Source: Bacteroidales bacterium
Lineage (GTDB): Bacteria; Bacteroidota; Bacteroidia; Bacteroidales; VadinHA17
Length of the DNA stretch: 64,000 nucleotides
Direction of reading: 5' to 3'
Assembly (NCBI GenBank): GCA_017999895.1
Contig: JAGNKY010000010.1
Span: 26,874-90,873, forward strand
Shown here: piece by piece, positions 44,505 through 53,346 of the stretch
Layout: each line of letters begins with the position of its first letter
Position numbering within the stretch: the stretch's first letter is position 1
Notes under the pieces: model-generated
Told to the model about the DNA's origin: nothing
Seen by the model: only the letters and a program-made list of their open reading frames with translations
The model's database searches: none
Translations under genes and position numbers: made by a program

Positions 44505-45464
44505 TTATTTTCGTGAAAGATGGTAATCACCGTCGTCTTTCACATAATTAAGATTAAAGGTAATACAAATAACATTAATAATTGTTTCTTCAGGATCTTT
44601 ATCGAATGTTGAAGTTATACGGTAGTCCAGAATTGAGGGGTCTTCGACAGTAATATTAATGCCATAAACCCTGTTAAGATCATGTAGAACTTCATTTAAT
44701 GGAGTATCTTCATAAACAAGTAAACCGGTTTTCCATGCAAGATAATTTTTATTATTGTTTAAGATTTTTATTGCCGATTTATTATCTGCTTTGCCAATAT
44801 AGCCGGGTTCGAGTACTACATCTTTGCCTGAAACGGTTGAAAGCAGAACATTTCCGCTTTCAACGAAAACTTCAACTTCTTTCTGCGGATTACTGGTTAT
44901 AACGTTAAAAGTAGTACCAATAACCTTTATTGTAGCTTTACCTGCGTCGATAATAAAAGGATGTGAAGGATCATGGATAATATCGAAATAAGCTTCACCA
45001 CTTAGCTTTATATTTTTCGTGTTATCGTCAGGTTTTGCCTTATATGAGAGTTTAGAATTTCTGTTGAGCCATACTCTGTTCCCGTCTGGTAAAGATATTT
45101 CTTTAACGGCATCTTTTTCTCCTGTGCTTAACACAACATATTCGGACCGCGATGTGCGAGTTATGTATAGAACTGCAGCGCTCACACCTAAAATTAAAGT
45201 TATTGCTGCAGCAATCTTTAAGTAAGGCCTGTTAGTTTTTTTGATGGAAGTGGGATTACCTTCAGTTATACCTGATAGAATTTTTTCCCAGGCTCTGTCA
45301 ACATCAATTTCTTCGGGATTAAAACCAGACTCTGTTGCTTTCCAGTACTTTTCAAGGATCATGTTTTCTTCTTCCGAAAACTTTTTATTTTTTTCCACTT
45401 CACCTGAATGGCTGGAGGCGTATTCTGCCCACTCTTTTTCAGTATAATTCTTGGAATGTATCAT
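44505..45464 (-). CDS. FecR family anti-sigma factor
   Basis: A 319-residue inner-membrane protein. It has an N-terminal cytoplasmic region (about 1-85), one membrane helix (about 87-105; LKIAAAITLILGVSAAVLYI) and a periplasmic FecR domain with LPDGNRVWLNRNSKLSYK, LSGEAYFDIIHDPSHPFIID and a C-terminal DUF4974-like half (TPLNEVLHDLNRVYGINITV). FecR proteins hold and activate an ECF sigma factor in response to an outer-membrane transducer. The start overlaps the sigma gene stop by 4 bp. Here the only STN-bearing partner is the downstream non-barrel protein. Confidence 0.93.
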   Translation of the reverse strand: MIHSKNYTEKEWAEYASSHSGEVEKNKKFSEEENMILEKYWKATESGFNPEEIDVDRAWEKILSGITEGNPTSIKKTNRPYLKIAAAITLILGVSAAVLYITRTSRSEYVVLSTGEKDAVKEISLPDGNRVWLNRNSKLSYKAKPDDNTKNIKLSGEAYFDIIHDPSHPFIIDAGKATIKVIGTTFNVITSNPQKEVEVFVESGNVLLSTVSGKDVVLEPGYIGKADNKSAIKILNNNKNYLAWKTGLLVYEDTPLNEVLHDLNRVYGINITVEDPSILDYRITSTFDKDPEETIINVICITFNLNYVKDDGDYHLSRK

Positions 45465-46003
45465 TTTTGTTTTTCTGTGAATGTTTTTCTAAATTCTTTG
45501 AGTGCCTTGCCCATGCAGGATTCCACCGTTTTAACCGATATGCCCATTTTTTCTGCTATTTCCTGATATTTAAGTCCTTCAAATCTGTTCATACAAAATA
45601 TTTTTCCACACTTTTCCGGGAGTCGTTCGATCACTTCGGCTATTGTTTCTTGTAAATCTCTGAAATTAACTTCATTATCAGTATTATTGTATGAGATATC
45701 TGAATCAGTATTAATTTCTTCGAGATGTTTTTTCACCACTTTTAGATGCTCAATATGATGCAAGCATCTGTTATGGACCGATTTAAACAGATAGCCAGGG
45801 ACAGAGCTTTTTATTTTAAGGTTTTCTCTTTCATCCCAGATTTTTGTAAAAAGTTCCTGAACTATTTCTTCAGCAGTATTCTTATCTTTTATCAGTGTTC
45901 CTGCATATCTAACGAGAGAAATGTAGTAAGATCGAAAAAGTGTTTCAAAACTTTTGATATCACCTTGCCTGATCTTACTTATTATTTCATTTTCTCCCGG
46001 CAT
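45461..46003 (-). CDS. ECF RNA polymerase sigma factor (Bacteroidota FecI-like)
   Basis: A 180-residue sigma-70 family protein. Region 2 lies at about 15-80 (FRSYYISLVRYAGTLIKDKNTAEEIVQELFTKIWDERENL) and region 4 at about 120-172 (IERLPEKCGKIFCMNRFEGLKYQEIAEKMGISVKTVE). Its size and the absence of regions 1 and 3 fit ECF factors that work with FecR. It overlaps fecR-like 44505-45464 by 4 bp and follows the paralog gene at 46027 by 23 bp. Confidence 0.94.
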   Translation of the reverse strand: MPGENEIISKIRQGDIKSFETLFRSYYISLVRYAGTLIKDKNTAEEIVQELFTKIWDERENLKIKSSVPGYLFKSVHNRCLHHIEHLKVVKKHLEEINTDSDISYNNTDNEVNFRDLQETIAEVIERLPEKCGKIFCMNRFEGLKYQEIAEKMGISVKTVESCMGKALKEFRKTFTEKQK

Positions 46004-46026
46004 TTATTGTAATAATACGTTAATTG

Positions 46027-47331
46027 TTATTTTTCACGATCACTGAACTTTACTTTTCTTGCAAGACGCCTGATGGCCTGTTCTATGCTCTGGTCAGGCT
46101 CGATTACATTATAATCGCCCCAGAAGTTTTCATCAGCAAATGCTGCTACTTCTTCGATAAAGATATCAGAATATCTTAGTTTTTCCTTACCAGCAAATTT
46201 AATAACTTCTTCTTCAGTTCTGTCAGTTATAGCAATTTCTGCCATAGTTGTATAATTTGTGTTGAAGAGTTTTCTTTTCCAGTTAACTTTAAACTTGACT
46301 TCAGCCCTTGAATATGCGAAGTACCATTTGCCGTCTTGCTCACGGTATTTTACAAGGTATGATGCAACCTCAGGAGTTACCTGCATCCCGAGTGGTTTTT
46401 TCTTTATGAACAATGCTGTGGCTTCTTCTTTATTTGAAAGGTTAAAACCAAACTCAGCTCCCGAAAGAGCAAAAGTTTGCATGTCGACAAAAAGTTTTCC
46501 CATAAATAACGGCATGGTGATTTCAGGCTTCTGGCTAAATTCGATTATATAATTCGATCTGCCGTCTATTTCAACCGCACCTGAGAGTTTGTAGTTATAA
46601 AAGCCTAAAGCTTCGCGTGTAAGAATAGCCTCAGGATTTTTGATGATATCCAGTTCAAGAGATGTTATTGGTCCACCTTGTAATTTAAAAAGCACGGTAT
46701 CGGATTTTTGCATTTCCGTATTCTTTCGTCCCTTATAAATTCGTATAGCATCAAATCGGAGATCATTTTGGTAAGGAGCTTTGAATATTTCGACAACGGC
46801 TTCGCCTATTGAAATATAAGATCTGTTCTTCCGTATAGTCTCCCTGTAAAAAGCTGTCATCATGTTTGGAATATTCGGATAATTCTTTGGAATAGAATTG
46901 ATAAGATTATTGATTATTTCATCCGGCATCATAGGTTTGATAACAATCTCTTTTAAAGGTATAGGTGCTGGCTCCATGGTTATTATATTCCTGGCTCCGT
47001 CGTCTTTAAGTTCTATCAGGGGAATAACTTTGTTTTTGTAACCGATAAAAGAAATTTCAAGGTTTTTAGAAACTTCTGTTTCAGGTATTTTGATTATAAA
47101 TTCACCATCAATATTGGTAACTGTAGCAACATTGGTTTCCTTAACCGTAACAGATGCGAATACCAACGGTGACAGAGTTTCCTTATCAATAACTTTGCCT
47201 CTGAGAACGAGAAGTGATTGCTGCAAAGTTTTCTTTTTATCTTTTCCCGGCCCGGCAATAGCTGTAGTTCCGGAAGTGATAAGCAACATAATTGCTAAAA
47301 AGACGCCTGTGATACTTATTAATTTTTTCAT
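46027..47331 (-). CDS. Secreted carboxypeptidase-regulatory-like domain protein (paralog 2)
   Basis: A 434-residue exported protein, first gene of the four-gene operon. A signal peptide (about 1-26, ending IAGP) is followed by a CarboxypepD_reg-like domain (about 42-125; LRGKVIDKETLSPLVFASVTVKETNVATVTNIDGEFIIKI) and a C-terminal region of about 300 residues homologous to that of the 42935-44482 protein (MTAFYRETIRKN, IIEFSQKPEITMPLFMGKLF, RKLFNTNYTTMAEIAITD, FWGDYNV). It lacks the STN domain of its paralog. The function is unknown; the shared operon with sigma/FecR suggests an envelope-sensing or regulated surface role. Confidence 0.82.
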   Translation of the reverse strand: MKKLISITGVFLAIMLLITSGTTAIAGPGKDKKKTLQQSLLVLRGKVIDKETLSPLVFASVTVKETNVATVTNIDGEFIIKIPETEVSKNLEISFIGYKNKVIPLIELKDDGARNIITMEPAPIPLKEIVIKPMMPDEIINNLINSIPKNYPNIPNMMTAFYRETIRKNRSYISIGEAVVEIFKAPYQNDLRFDAIRIYKGRKNTEMQKSDTVLFKLQGGPITSLELDIIKNPEAILTREALGFYNYKLSGAVEIDGRSNYIIEFSQKPEITMPLFMGKLFVDMQTFALSGAEFGFNLSNKEEATALFIKKKPLGMQVTPEVASYLVKYREQDGKWYFAYSRAEVKFKVNWKRKLFNTNYTTMAEIAITDRTEEEVIKFAGKEKLRYSDIFIEEVAAFADENFWGDYNVIEPDQSIEQAIRRLARKVKFSDREK

Positions 47332-47485
47332 TGTCGTAAAATTTTTGATTTATAATTTCATTTATTAATTACCGTATAATTATTTTGTTTTATTAATGAC
47401 CGGAAAGGGTCATTATTACCCTATAAGAAATAAAAATATTATATTCAAAATATATAACTTTCAGAACATTATATGGTTAAGAATT

Positions 47486-48445
47486 ATGATTAAGTATCTT
47501 AATTTGATTAAGTTATTGATGTCGTATGGTCTAAGTATTATTACGAAGAGGCCTTTAATCTGGGGCATGCCTGCAGCAATAAATATTGAAATAAGCAGCA
47601 GATGCAATTTAAGCTGTCCCGAATGTTTCAAAGGAGCAGGAAGACTTAACAGAGATGAAGGCCTGATGAATATTCAAATGTTTGAAAAAATAATTTCCGA
47701 ACTCAAATCATATCTTTTTAATATAAACCTTTATTTTCAGGGTGAGCCAATGCTACATCCGGAGTTTTTTTCATTTGTGACTATAGCTGAAGGGATCGGA
47801 ATTACTTTATCAACAAACGGTCATTTCTTCTCAGATGAGAATATCGGAAAGCTTATATCATCCGGGATCAGGAAGGTTATTGTGCCGGTAGACGGAATGG
47901 ATCAATACACTTATGAAAAATATCGCAGGGGTGGTAACCTGAATGTGGTGCTCGAAGGAATCAGAATGCTTTCGCAGGCAAAGGCAAAAAACAAATCGTC
48001 GCTTAAAATTGAAATCCAGTGTCTTGTTAACCGTTATAATCAACAGCAAATAAGTGATTTTAAAGAATTTGCACGGAAAACAGGTTCGAAATTGAAGCTT
48101 AAATCGATGCAAGTAATAACCGGCAATTTTGATGAGTGGCTTCCCGAGTGTAACAAATACCGGCGTTATATAAAAAAGAATAATAAATACAGGCTGAAAG
48201 GGAAGTTAAAAAGCAGATGCCTGAGATTATGGCTGAATCCAGTTATTACATGGGATGGAAATGTTCTGCCTTGCTGTTTTGACAAAACGGCATATTATAG
48301 TTTTGGTAACATAGCTGGTGCATCGTTCCGGGAGGTATGGGAAGGAGAAAGAAACAGAACTTTCAGGAACAAGTTTCTTATTGAACGACAGAAGATTGAA
48401 ATTTGTAAAAATTGCACGACTGGTTTGAAAGGTATTGCTGTTTAA
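47486..48445 (+). CDS. Radical SAM/SPASM domain protein
   Basis: A 319-residue enzyme from the ATG at 47486 (MIKYLNLIKLLMSYGLS); an upstream ATG at 47396 in a poorly coding AT-rich stretch is less likely. The cluster motif is CNLSCPECF. The short LNINLYFQGEPMLHPEFF segment and LSTNGHFF are typical of the SAM-binding part. The C-terminal SPASM-like cysteines are CLRLWLNPVITWDGNVLPCCFD and EICKNCTTG. Relatives modify peptides or act in cofactor and glycan synthesis; no substrate peptide was recognised nearby. It is divergent from the sigma/FecR operon. Confidence 0.85.
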   Translation: MIKYLNLIKLLMSYGLSIITKRPLIWGMPAAINIEISSRCNLSCPECFKGAGRLNRDEGLMNIQMFEKIISELKSYLFNINLYFQGEPMLHPEFFSFVTIAEGIGITLSTNGHFFSDENIGKLISSGIRKVIVPVDGMDQYTYEKYRRGGNLNVVLEGIRMLSQAKAKNKSSLKIEIQCLVNRYNQQQISDFKEFARKTGSKLKLKSMQVITGNFDEWLPECNKYRRYIKKNNKYRLKGKLKSRCLRLWLNPVITWDGNVLPCCFDKTAYYSFGNIAGASFREVWEGERNRTFRNKFLIERQKIEICKNCTTGLKGIAV

Positions 48446-48446
48446 T

Positions 48447-48492
48447 ATTAACATATATAAATATATATATATATATATTTATATATATTAAT
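48447..48492. terminator. 46-bp AT-only palindrome between convergent genes
   Basis: The arms 48447-48469 and 48470-48492 are reverse complements with a single mismatched pair (48452/48487). It starts 2 bp after the stop of the radical SAM gene and ends 8 bp before the frr stop, so it could serve as a bidirectional terminator or cruciform. It has no GC stem, so terminator strength is doubtful. Confidence 0.5.
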
Positions 48493-48500
48493 TAAGAGGA

Positions 48501-49064
48501 TTAAACAGTCATTATTTCTTTTTCCTTTTGAGCCACAACTTTTTCAACTTTTGAAGTAAAATCGGAAGTCATTTCCTGAACTTTTTCACTGGCAATTTTT
48601 TCAAGGTCTTCGGGAAGCCCTTCCTTTAGAAGTTTTTTAAGTTCGTCATTAGCCCATTTCCGTGAATTTCTTATACTAATTTTCGCAGTTTCGCCTTCCA
48701 GCCTTACTTGTTTGACAAGCTGATATCGTCTTTCTTCTGTAAGAGGGGGGATATTTATTCTTATTGTTTCTCCATTATTTATTGGGACAAGACCTATATT
48801 TGCAGCCATTATTGCTTTTTCAATAACGTTCAGCATGCTTTTTTCCCATGGTTGGATAAGGATAGTTTTAGCGTCGGGAGTGTTGATATTGGATACTTGC
48901 GACAGAGGAGAATTTACGCCATAATAATCGACAGTGATTCCGTCGAGGAGATTCGGCGTGGCACGGCCTGCTCTTAGTCTTGCAAGCTCATATTCAAGAT
49001 GTTCTAAAGCCTTTTGCATCCTGTCTCTGGCTTCTTCCAGAACAAGTTCAATTTCCTCATTCAT
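48501..49064 (-). CDS. frr: Ribosome recycling factor
   Basis: Releases ribosomes from mRNA after termination together with EF-G. I chose the ATG at 49064 (MNEEIELVLEEARDRMQKAL), giving 187 residues, the normal RRF length; the longer start at 49106 adds a non-conserved leader. Hallmarks are LARLRAGRATPNLLDGITVDYYG, LSQVSNINTPDAKTILIQPW and IPPLTEERR. It is the last gene of the translation block, 79 bp after pyrH. Confidence 0.96.
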   Translation of the reverse strand: MNEEIELVLEEARDRMQKALEHLEYELARLRAGRATPNLLDGITVDYYGVNSPLSQVSNINTPDAKTILIQPWEKSMLNVIEKAIMAANIGLVPINNGETIRINIPPLTEERRYQLVKQVRLEGETAKISIRNSRKWANDELKKLLKEGLPEDLEKIASEKVQEMTSDFTSKVEKVVAQKEKEIMTV

Positions 49065-49143
49065 AACGTAAGACATTACATTAAAGAATTTTTTAAATTG
49101 AAACAAAAATAATAAAATACCTTAATATTCAATGGATGGAGAA

Positions 49144-49848
49144 TTAGATTATTAATGTGCCTGTTTTTATACCGTTTACAATTTTTTTAAGATTTCCTTT
49201 AATGTTCATATTAAATACTACTATTGGCATTTTATTATCGCGGCATAAAGTGAAAGCGGTGGAATCCATAACTTTAAGGTTATTTTTAATTACCTCATCA
49301 AAAGAAATTTCTTCAAACAAAATGGCTGAATGATCTTTTTCAGGGTCAGTATTATACACACCATCAACTCTTGTTCCTTTAAGGAGTAAGTTTGCAGAGA
49401 TTTCCAATGCCCTCAGTGCTGCTGCTGTATCGGTTGTAAAGAAAGGATTCCCTGTTCCTCCAGCCAGAATGCACACAATTTTTTTCTTTAATGCTCTTAT
49501 TACTTCGTCGCGGTTATAGAGCTGACAGACAGGTTCCATCCTTATCGAAGTGAAAACGCATGCTCTGCCGCCTTGTTTATTAATTTCGCTTTCAAGAGCA
49601 AGGCTGTTAATTACTGTTGCAAGCATACCTATCTGGTCGCCTTTAACTCTGTCGAAACCTTCGGTACTTTTGTTTAAACCTCTGAAAATGTTACCTCCGC
49701 CAATAACAATAGCTACTTCACACCCTTCATTTACGATTTCAATGATTTGTGAGGCATATTCGCCAATCACTTTTGCAGAAATTGTACAGTTCTCCTCGCC
49801 CATAAGAGCCTCGCCACTGAGTTTCAATAAAATACGTGAATAAATCAT
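49144..49848 (-). CDS. pyrH: UMP kinase
   Basis: Phosphorylates UMP to UDP in pyrimidine nucleotide synthesis. The 234-residue amino-acid-kinase-fold protein has LKLSGEALMG, the GGGNIFRG loop, DQIGMLATVINSLALE, and GGTGNPFFTTDTAAALRALE. The gene follows tsf by 34 bp and precedes frr, the order common in bacteria. Confidence 0.96.
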   Translation of the reverse strand: MIYSRILLKLSGEALMGEENCTISAKVIGEYASQIIEIVNEGCEVAIVIGGGNIFRGLNKSTEGFDRVKGDQIGMLATVINSLALESEINKQGGRACVFTSIRMEPVCQLYNRDEVIRALKKKIVCILAGGTGNPFFTTDTAAALRALEISANLLLKGTRVDGVYNTDPEKDHSAILFEEISFDEVIKNNLKVMDSTAFTLCRDNKMPIVVFNMNIKGNLKKIVNGIKTGTLII

Positions 49849-49882
49849 TTTTCACTATCTTAGAAAGTGGCTCCGTAAGGAT

Positions 49883-50713
49883 TTATTGATTCAATGCATA
49901 TCTAACGAATCCGGTAACTTTCAAATCTTTATCAGCCGACTGAATGTACTGTTTAACAGTTATTTTATTATCTTTTATGAATTCCTGGTTCAGGAGGGTA
50001 TTTTCTTTAAAAAATTTACCAAGTTTTCCCTGTGCTATTTTTTCGAGCATAGCTTCAGGCTTACCCTCAAGCTTTGCCTGTTCTTTGCCAATTTCAATTT
50101 CCTGGGCGATAATTTCCGGCTTAACATCTTCCTTGTCGATTGCTATTGGGTTCATAGCAGCTATTTGCATTGCTACATCCTTATAAACCTGAATATCAAG
50201 CCCGGTTTTTGAAAAACCCGCCAGAGAAGCTAGTTTATTTCCGGGGTGAACGTATGCCTGAACGTAGGGAGCTTCAATTTTCTCATAAAACGACAGATCG
50301 ATTTTCTCTCCGATAACACCTATATATTCAACAATCTTATCAGAAATTGGGGTACCGTCAAGTTTGAGAGCTTTGAGTTCATCGAGGTCCTCAGGTGCAT
50401 TAGCAAGAGCTATATTAAGTATGTTTTCGGCAAGTTTCAAAAATTCGGCATTCTTGGCAACAAAATCAGTTTCGCTGTTCAACACTATCATTGCCCCGAT
50501 ATTTCCCATAGGGGAAACTTTTGCGAGAACAGCTCCTTCTGTTGCAAGGCGGTCGGCACGTTTATTAGCAACGGCCTGCCCTTTTTTCCGTATAATTTCA
50601 ATAGCTTTATCAAAATTACCGTCAGCTTCTTCAAGTGCTCTCTTACAATCCATCATACCCGCAAGTGTCATTTTTCTTAATTTGACAACATCTGCTGAAG
50701 TTATATTAGCCAT
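49883..50713 (-). CDS. tsf: Elongation factor Ts
   Basis: Guanine-nucleotide exchange factor for EF-Tu. The 276-residue protein has the UBA-like N-terminus (VVKLRKMTLAGMMDCKRALEEADGN) and the core LNSETDFVAKNAEF, typical of EF-Ts, followed by the dimerisation segment. It starts 1 bp after the rpsB stop codon and is co-transcribed with it. Confidence 0.97.
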   Translation of the reverse strand: MANITSADVVKLRKMTLAGMMDCKRALEEADGNFDKAIEIIRKKGQAVANKRADRLATEGAVLAKVSPMGNIGAMIVLNSETDFVAKNAEFLKLAENILNIALANAPEDLDELKALKLDGTPISDKIVEYIGVIGEKIDLSFYEKIEAPYVQAYVHPGNKLASLAGFSKTGLDIQVYKDVAMQIAAMNPIAIDKEDVKPEIIAQEIEIGKEQAKLEGKPEAMLEKIAQGKLGKFFKENTLLNQEFIKDNKITVKQYIQSADKDLKVTGFVRYALNQ

Positions 50714-50714
50714 T

Positions 50715-51647
50715 TTATTTAATTAATTGGTTTCTTAAATCATCATCTTCAAAAGCCTCTTCTGTTTCTTCATTTAACAGAGGACTTTGTTCCTTGTTTT
50801 CATCATCAAAATAATCGGATTTTTTATGTTCTGTTTCCACATCGACTTCTTCTTCCTCTTTAACAATAGCCTCGATTATTGAATCGGGGACTGCCTTTGT
50901 TTCAAGTTCTTTCCTTATATCTTTTTTCTCCTTTGATGAGGGTTCTTTATCTTTTTCGAGTTTTCTTTCATTAAGACCTTCCTCAATAGCTTTGCAAAGA
51001 ACGTCAACAATCAATGCGATTGATTTTGATGCATCGTCATTTGCAGGTATAGGAAAATCAATGTTAGTAGGGTTGGAGTTAGTATCAACCATTGCGAAAA
51101 CAGGGATCCCAAGTCTTTTTGCTTCCTTTACCGCAATATTTTCCTTATTGACGTCCACAACAAAAATTGCTGAAGGTAATCTGGTAAGGTCGGCGATACT
51201 TCCGAGCATTTTTTCAAGTTTTGCTCGCTGTCGGGTTATTTGTAATTTTTCTCGTTTTGAAAGATTTGCAAAAGTACCGTCTGATGCCATTTTATCGATT
51301 GAAGTCATTTTTTTGACTGCCTTACGAATTGTAGGGAAATTTGTAAGCATTCCCCCTGGCCATCTTTCAGTAACGTAAGGCATATTGACTTTTTTAGCTC
51401 TTTCGGCAACAATTTCTTTTGCCTGCTTCTTTGTTGCTACAAAAAGGATTTTTTTCCCTGACCGGGCAATATGTTTCATTGCCGACGCAGCTTCTTCAAG
51501 CTTTTCAATAGTCTTTTCCAGATCTATTATATGAATTCCATTACGTTCCATAAATATATATGGAGCCATTGCAGGATTCCATTTTCTCTTCAGGTGGCCG
51601 AAATGTACTCCGGCTTCAAGTAATTCTTCAAAAGTAACTCTTGGCAT
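50715..51647 (-). CDS. rpsB: 30S ribosomal protein S2 with acidic C-terminal extension
   Basis: The ATG at 51647 gives 310 residues beginning MPRVTFEELLEAGVHFGHLKRKWNP, the conserved S2 start; a longer frame to 51683 is not conserved-looking. Core motifs include YIFMERNGIHIIDLEKT, WPGGMLTNFPTI and PVFAMVDTNSNPTNIDFPIPANDDA. The S2 core ends near residue 232; about 80 further residues form a charged tail that becomes strongly acidic (KEEEEVDVETEHK, EETEEAFEDDD). This is longer than the roughly 240-260 residues of many S2 proteins. Confidence 0.96.
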   Translation of the reverse strand: MPRVTFEELLEAGVHFGHLKRKWNPAMAPYIFMERNGIHIIDLEKTIEKLEEAASAMKHIARSGKKILFVATKKQAKEIVAERAKKVNMPYVTERWPGGMLTNFPTIRKAVKKMTSIDKMASDGTFANLSKREKLQITRQRAKLEKMLGSIADLTRLPSAIFVVDVNKENIAVKEAKRLGIPVFAMVDTNSNPTNIDFPIPANDDASKSIALIVDVLCKAIEEGLNERKLEKDKEPSSKEKKDIRKELETKAVPDSIIEAIVKEEEEVDVETEHKKSDYFDDENKEQSPLLNEETEEAFEDDDLRNQLIK

Positions 51648-51771
51648 TTTATTTTTTTTAAAGTTTACATTCTGTTTTATCAATTGCAGAGTAGTTCTTA
51701 AGTTAAGAAGTCACTGCAATTTAGATACTAAACTTGATTTATTTTATTATATATAATTCATAAGCTTGTTA

Positions 51772-52158
51772 CTACCGTTTGCTGAACTGGAATCTCTTAC
51801 GCGCCTTTGGCCTTCCTGCTTTCTTTCTTTCAACTTCGCGCGGGTCGCGTGTAAGAAAACCGTTTGCCTTTAAAACAGGCCTGAATTCAGCATTTACTTT
51901 AATAAGTGCTCTTGAAATGCCAAGCCGTAACGCTTCAGCCTGACCTTTGATACCTCCGCCATCAATGCTGGCTTTTATATCATATTTCTCCCTTACATTA
52001 AGAAGTACAAGAGGTTGGGTAACCAGATAATGAATGGTATCACTTTTAAAGTATTCCCTGTAATCAGTATCATTTATTGTAATATTACCCTTACCTTCAT
52101 CCAGATAGACCCTTGCAACAGCAGATTTTCTCCTTCCAATAGCATTGATTATTTCCAT
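51772..52158 (-). CDS. rpsI: 30S ribosomal protein S9
   Basis: A 128-residue S9 with AIGRRKSAVARVYLDEGKGNITIND at the start, GGGIKGQAEALRLGISRAL in the core, and the basic end RKKAGRPKARKRFQFSKR whose last Arg reaches the P-site tRNA in this family. It starts 5 bp after rplM. The 124-bp gap to rpsB (51648-51771) shows no clear promoter or terminator. Confidence 0.97.
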   Translation of the reverse strand: MEIINAIGRRKSAVARVYLDEGKGNITINDTDYREYFKSDTIHYLVTQPLVLLNVREKYDIKASIDGGGIKGQAEALRLGISRALIKVNAEFRPVLKANGFLTRDPREVERKKAGRPKARKRFQFSKR

Positions 52159-52163
52159 GTGCG

Positions 52164-52619
52164 TTATTTAATGTTTTTTATATCAATTTGTTTTGGCTTC
52201 TGTGATTCATGCTTGTGTTCTGCCCCGGCATAAACATGCATGTTTTTAAACAAAGCCCGTCCCAGCTTGTTCTTGGGGAGCATTCCTTTTACCGCATGTT
52301 CGACAAGAAAGATAGGATTCTTTTTAAGCATAACACTGGCTTTTGTACTCCTCTGGCCTCCAGAATAACCTGAATATCTTAAATACTCTTTTTGATTCCA
52401 TTTTTCACCGGACAGGTCAACCTTGTCGGCATTAATAACGATCACATTGTCGCCACAATCAACATGAGGCGTAAAAGAAGGTTTGTGTTTGCCTCTTAAA
52501 AGCATTGCTATAACAGAAGCAAGACGCCCGAGAATTTGACCTTCGGCATCAATAAGAATCCATTCTTTTTTTACGTCCGATTTATTGACGGATTTTGTTT
52601 TATAACTTAAAGTATTCAT
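52164..52619 (-). CDS. rplM: 50S ribosomal protein L13
   Basis: A 151-residue L13 recognised by WILIDAEGQILGRLASVIAMLLRGKHKPSFTPHVDCGD and by the VEHAVKGMLPKNKLGRALFKNMHVYAG segment. It is the first gene of the rplM-rpsI-rpsB-tsf-pyrH-frr run. A -7 match lies about 37 bp upstream. Confidence 0.97.
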   Translation of the reverse strand: MNTLSYKTKSVNKSDVKKEWILIDAEGQILGRLASVIAMLLRGKHKPSFTPHVDCGDNVIVINADKVDLSGEKWNQKEYLRYSGYSGGQRSTKASVMLKKNPIFLVEHAVKGMLPKNKLGRALFKNMHVYAGAEHKHESQKPKQIDIKNIK

Positions 52620-52655
52620 ATATTTATCTAAAAACTCTTTATTTTAAAAGGTGTG

Positions 52656-52663
52656 CAAAAATA
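52656..52663 (-). promoter_or_regulatory. Candidate -7 element for rplM
   Basis: The minus strand reads TATTTTTG, matching TAnnTTTG, 37 bp before the rplM start. No -33 TTG was seen, so the call is tentative. Confidence 0.4.
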
Positions 52664-52777
52664 AAACTTATTTTTTAAAAAAAGAATTATTAAATAAATT
52701 TATTATTATAATATTGACCTAAGTAACCCGTTAGCCCTCTTTATAAAGAAGTTTTGTATTATTTTGTCCACTTTGAT

Positions 52778-53335
52778 ATGATGAATGAAAATATTTTGGA
52801 AAGAAAATATTCCAATGATAAGGCTATCCGACTGAAGTCCGAATTCTATACAAGGGATGTCCTGGATGTAGCTCCGGATCTCATTGGTAAAATCCTCACA
52901 GTCCGCAAGTCGGACAATTCAATTGTAAGATACATGATAACTGAAACTGAAGCATATAGAGGCAAGGAAGACAGAGCATGCCATGCATCAAAGGGATTAA
53001 CTCCGAGAAATAAGGTCATGTATGGGAAGGGCGGACTTGTATATGTGTATTTTGTTTACGGTATGTACTGGATGCTCAATGTTGTAACAGGAGCCGAAAA
53101 TGAGCCGCAAGCAGCGTTAATAAGAGGAGTTAAGGGATTTAACGGGCCGGGGAAGCTTACTAAAGCCCTCGGAATAGATGGTTCATATTATGGGGAAGAT
53201 CTGGCATCGTCAGAAAAGATATGGATTGAAGACAATGGATTTGATGTTTCTTATTTTACAACAAATCGTGTCGGAATAGATTATGCCGGTGAACCTTGGG
53301 TTAGCTTGCCCTGGAGATTCATTTTAAAGACATAG
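52778..53335 (+). CDS. DNA-3-methyladenine glycosylase (AAG/MPG family)
   Basis: A base-excision repair enzyme removing alkylated purines. The ATG at 52778 gives 185 residues; the longer frame relies on a TTG at 52754. Motifs are FYTRDVLDVAPDLIGKIL, the catalytic-site ITETEAYRGKEDRACHASKGLTPRN, VYFVYGMYWMLNVVTG and NGPGKLTKALGI. It matches the mammalian-AAG-like family rather than AlkA or TagI. It is divergent from the ribosomal-protein operon. Confidence 0.93.
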   Translation: MMNENILERKYSNDKAIRLKSEFYTRDVLDVAPDLIGKILTVRKSDNSIVRYMITETEAYRGKEDRACHASKGLTPRNKVMYGKGGLVYVYFVYGMYWMLNVVTGAENEPQAALIRGVKGFNGPGKLTKALGIDGSYYGEDLASSEKIWIEDNGFDVSYFTTNRVGIDYAGEPWVSLPWRFILKT

Positions 53336-53346
53336 CGCAAATCATT

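Noticed and set aside
42935..47331. SusC/SusD polysaccharide utilisation locus
   Set aside because: There is a sigma/FecR pair and CarboxypepD_reg domains, but no SusC barrel, SusD or glycoside hydrolase.
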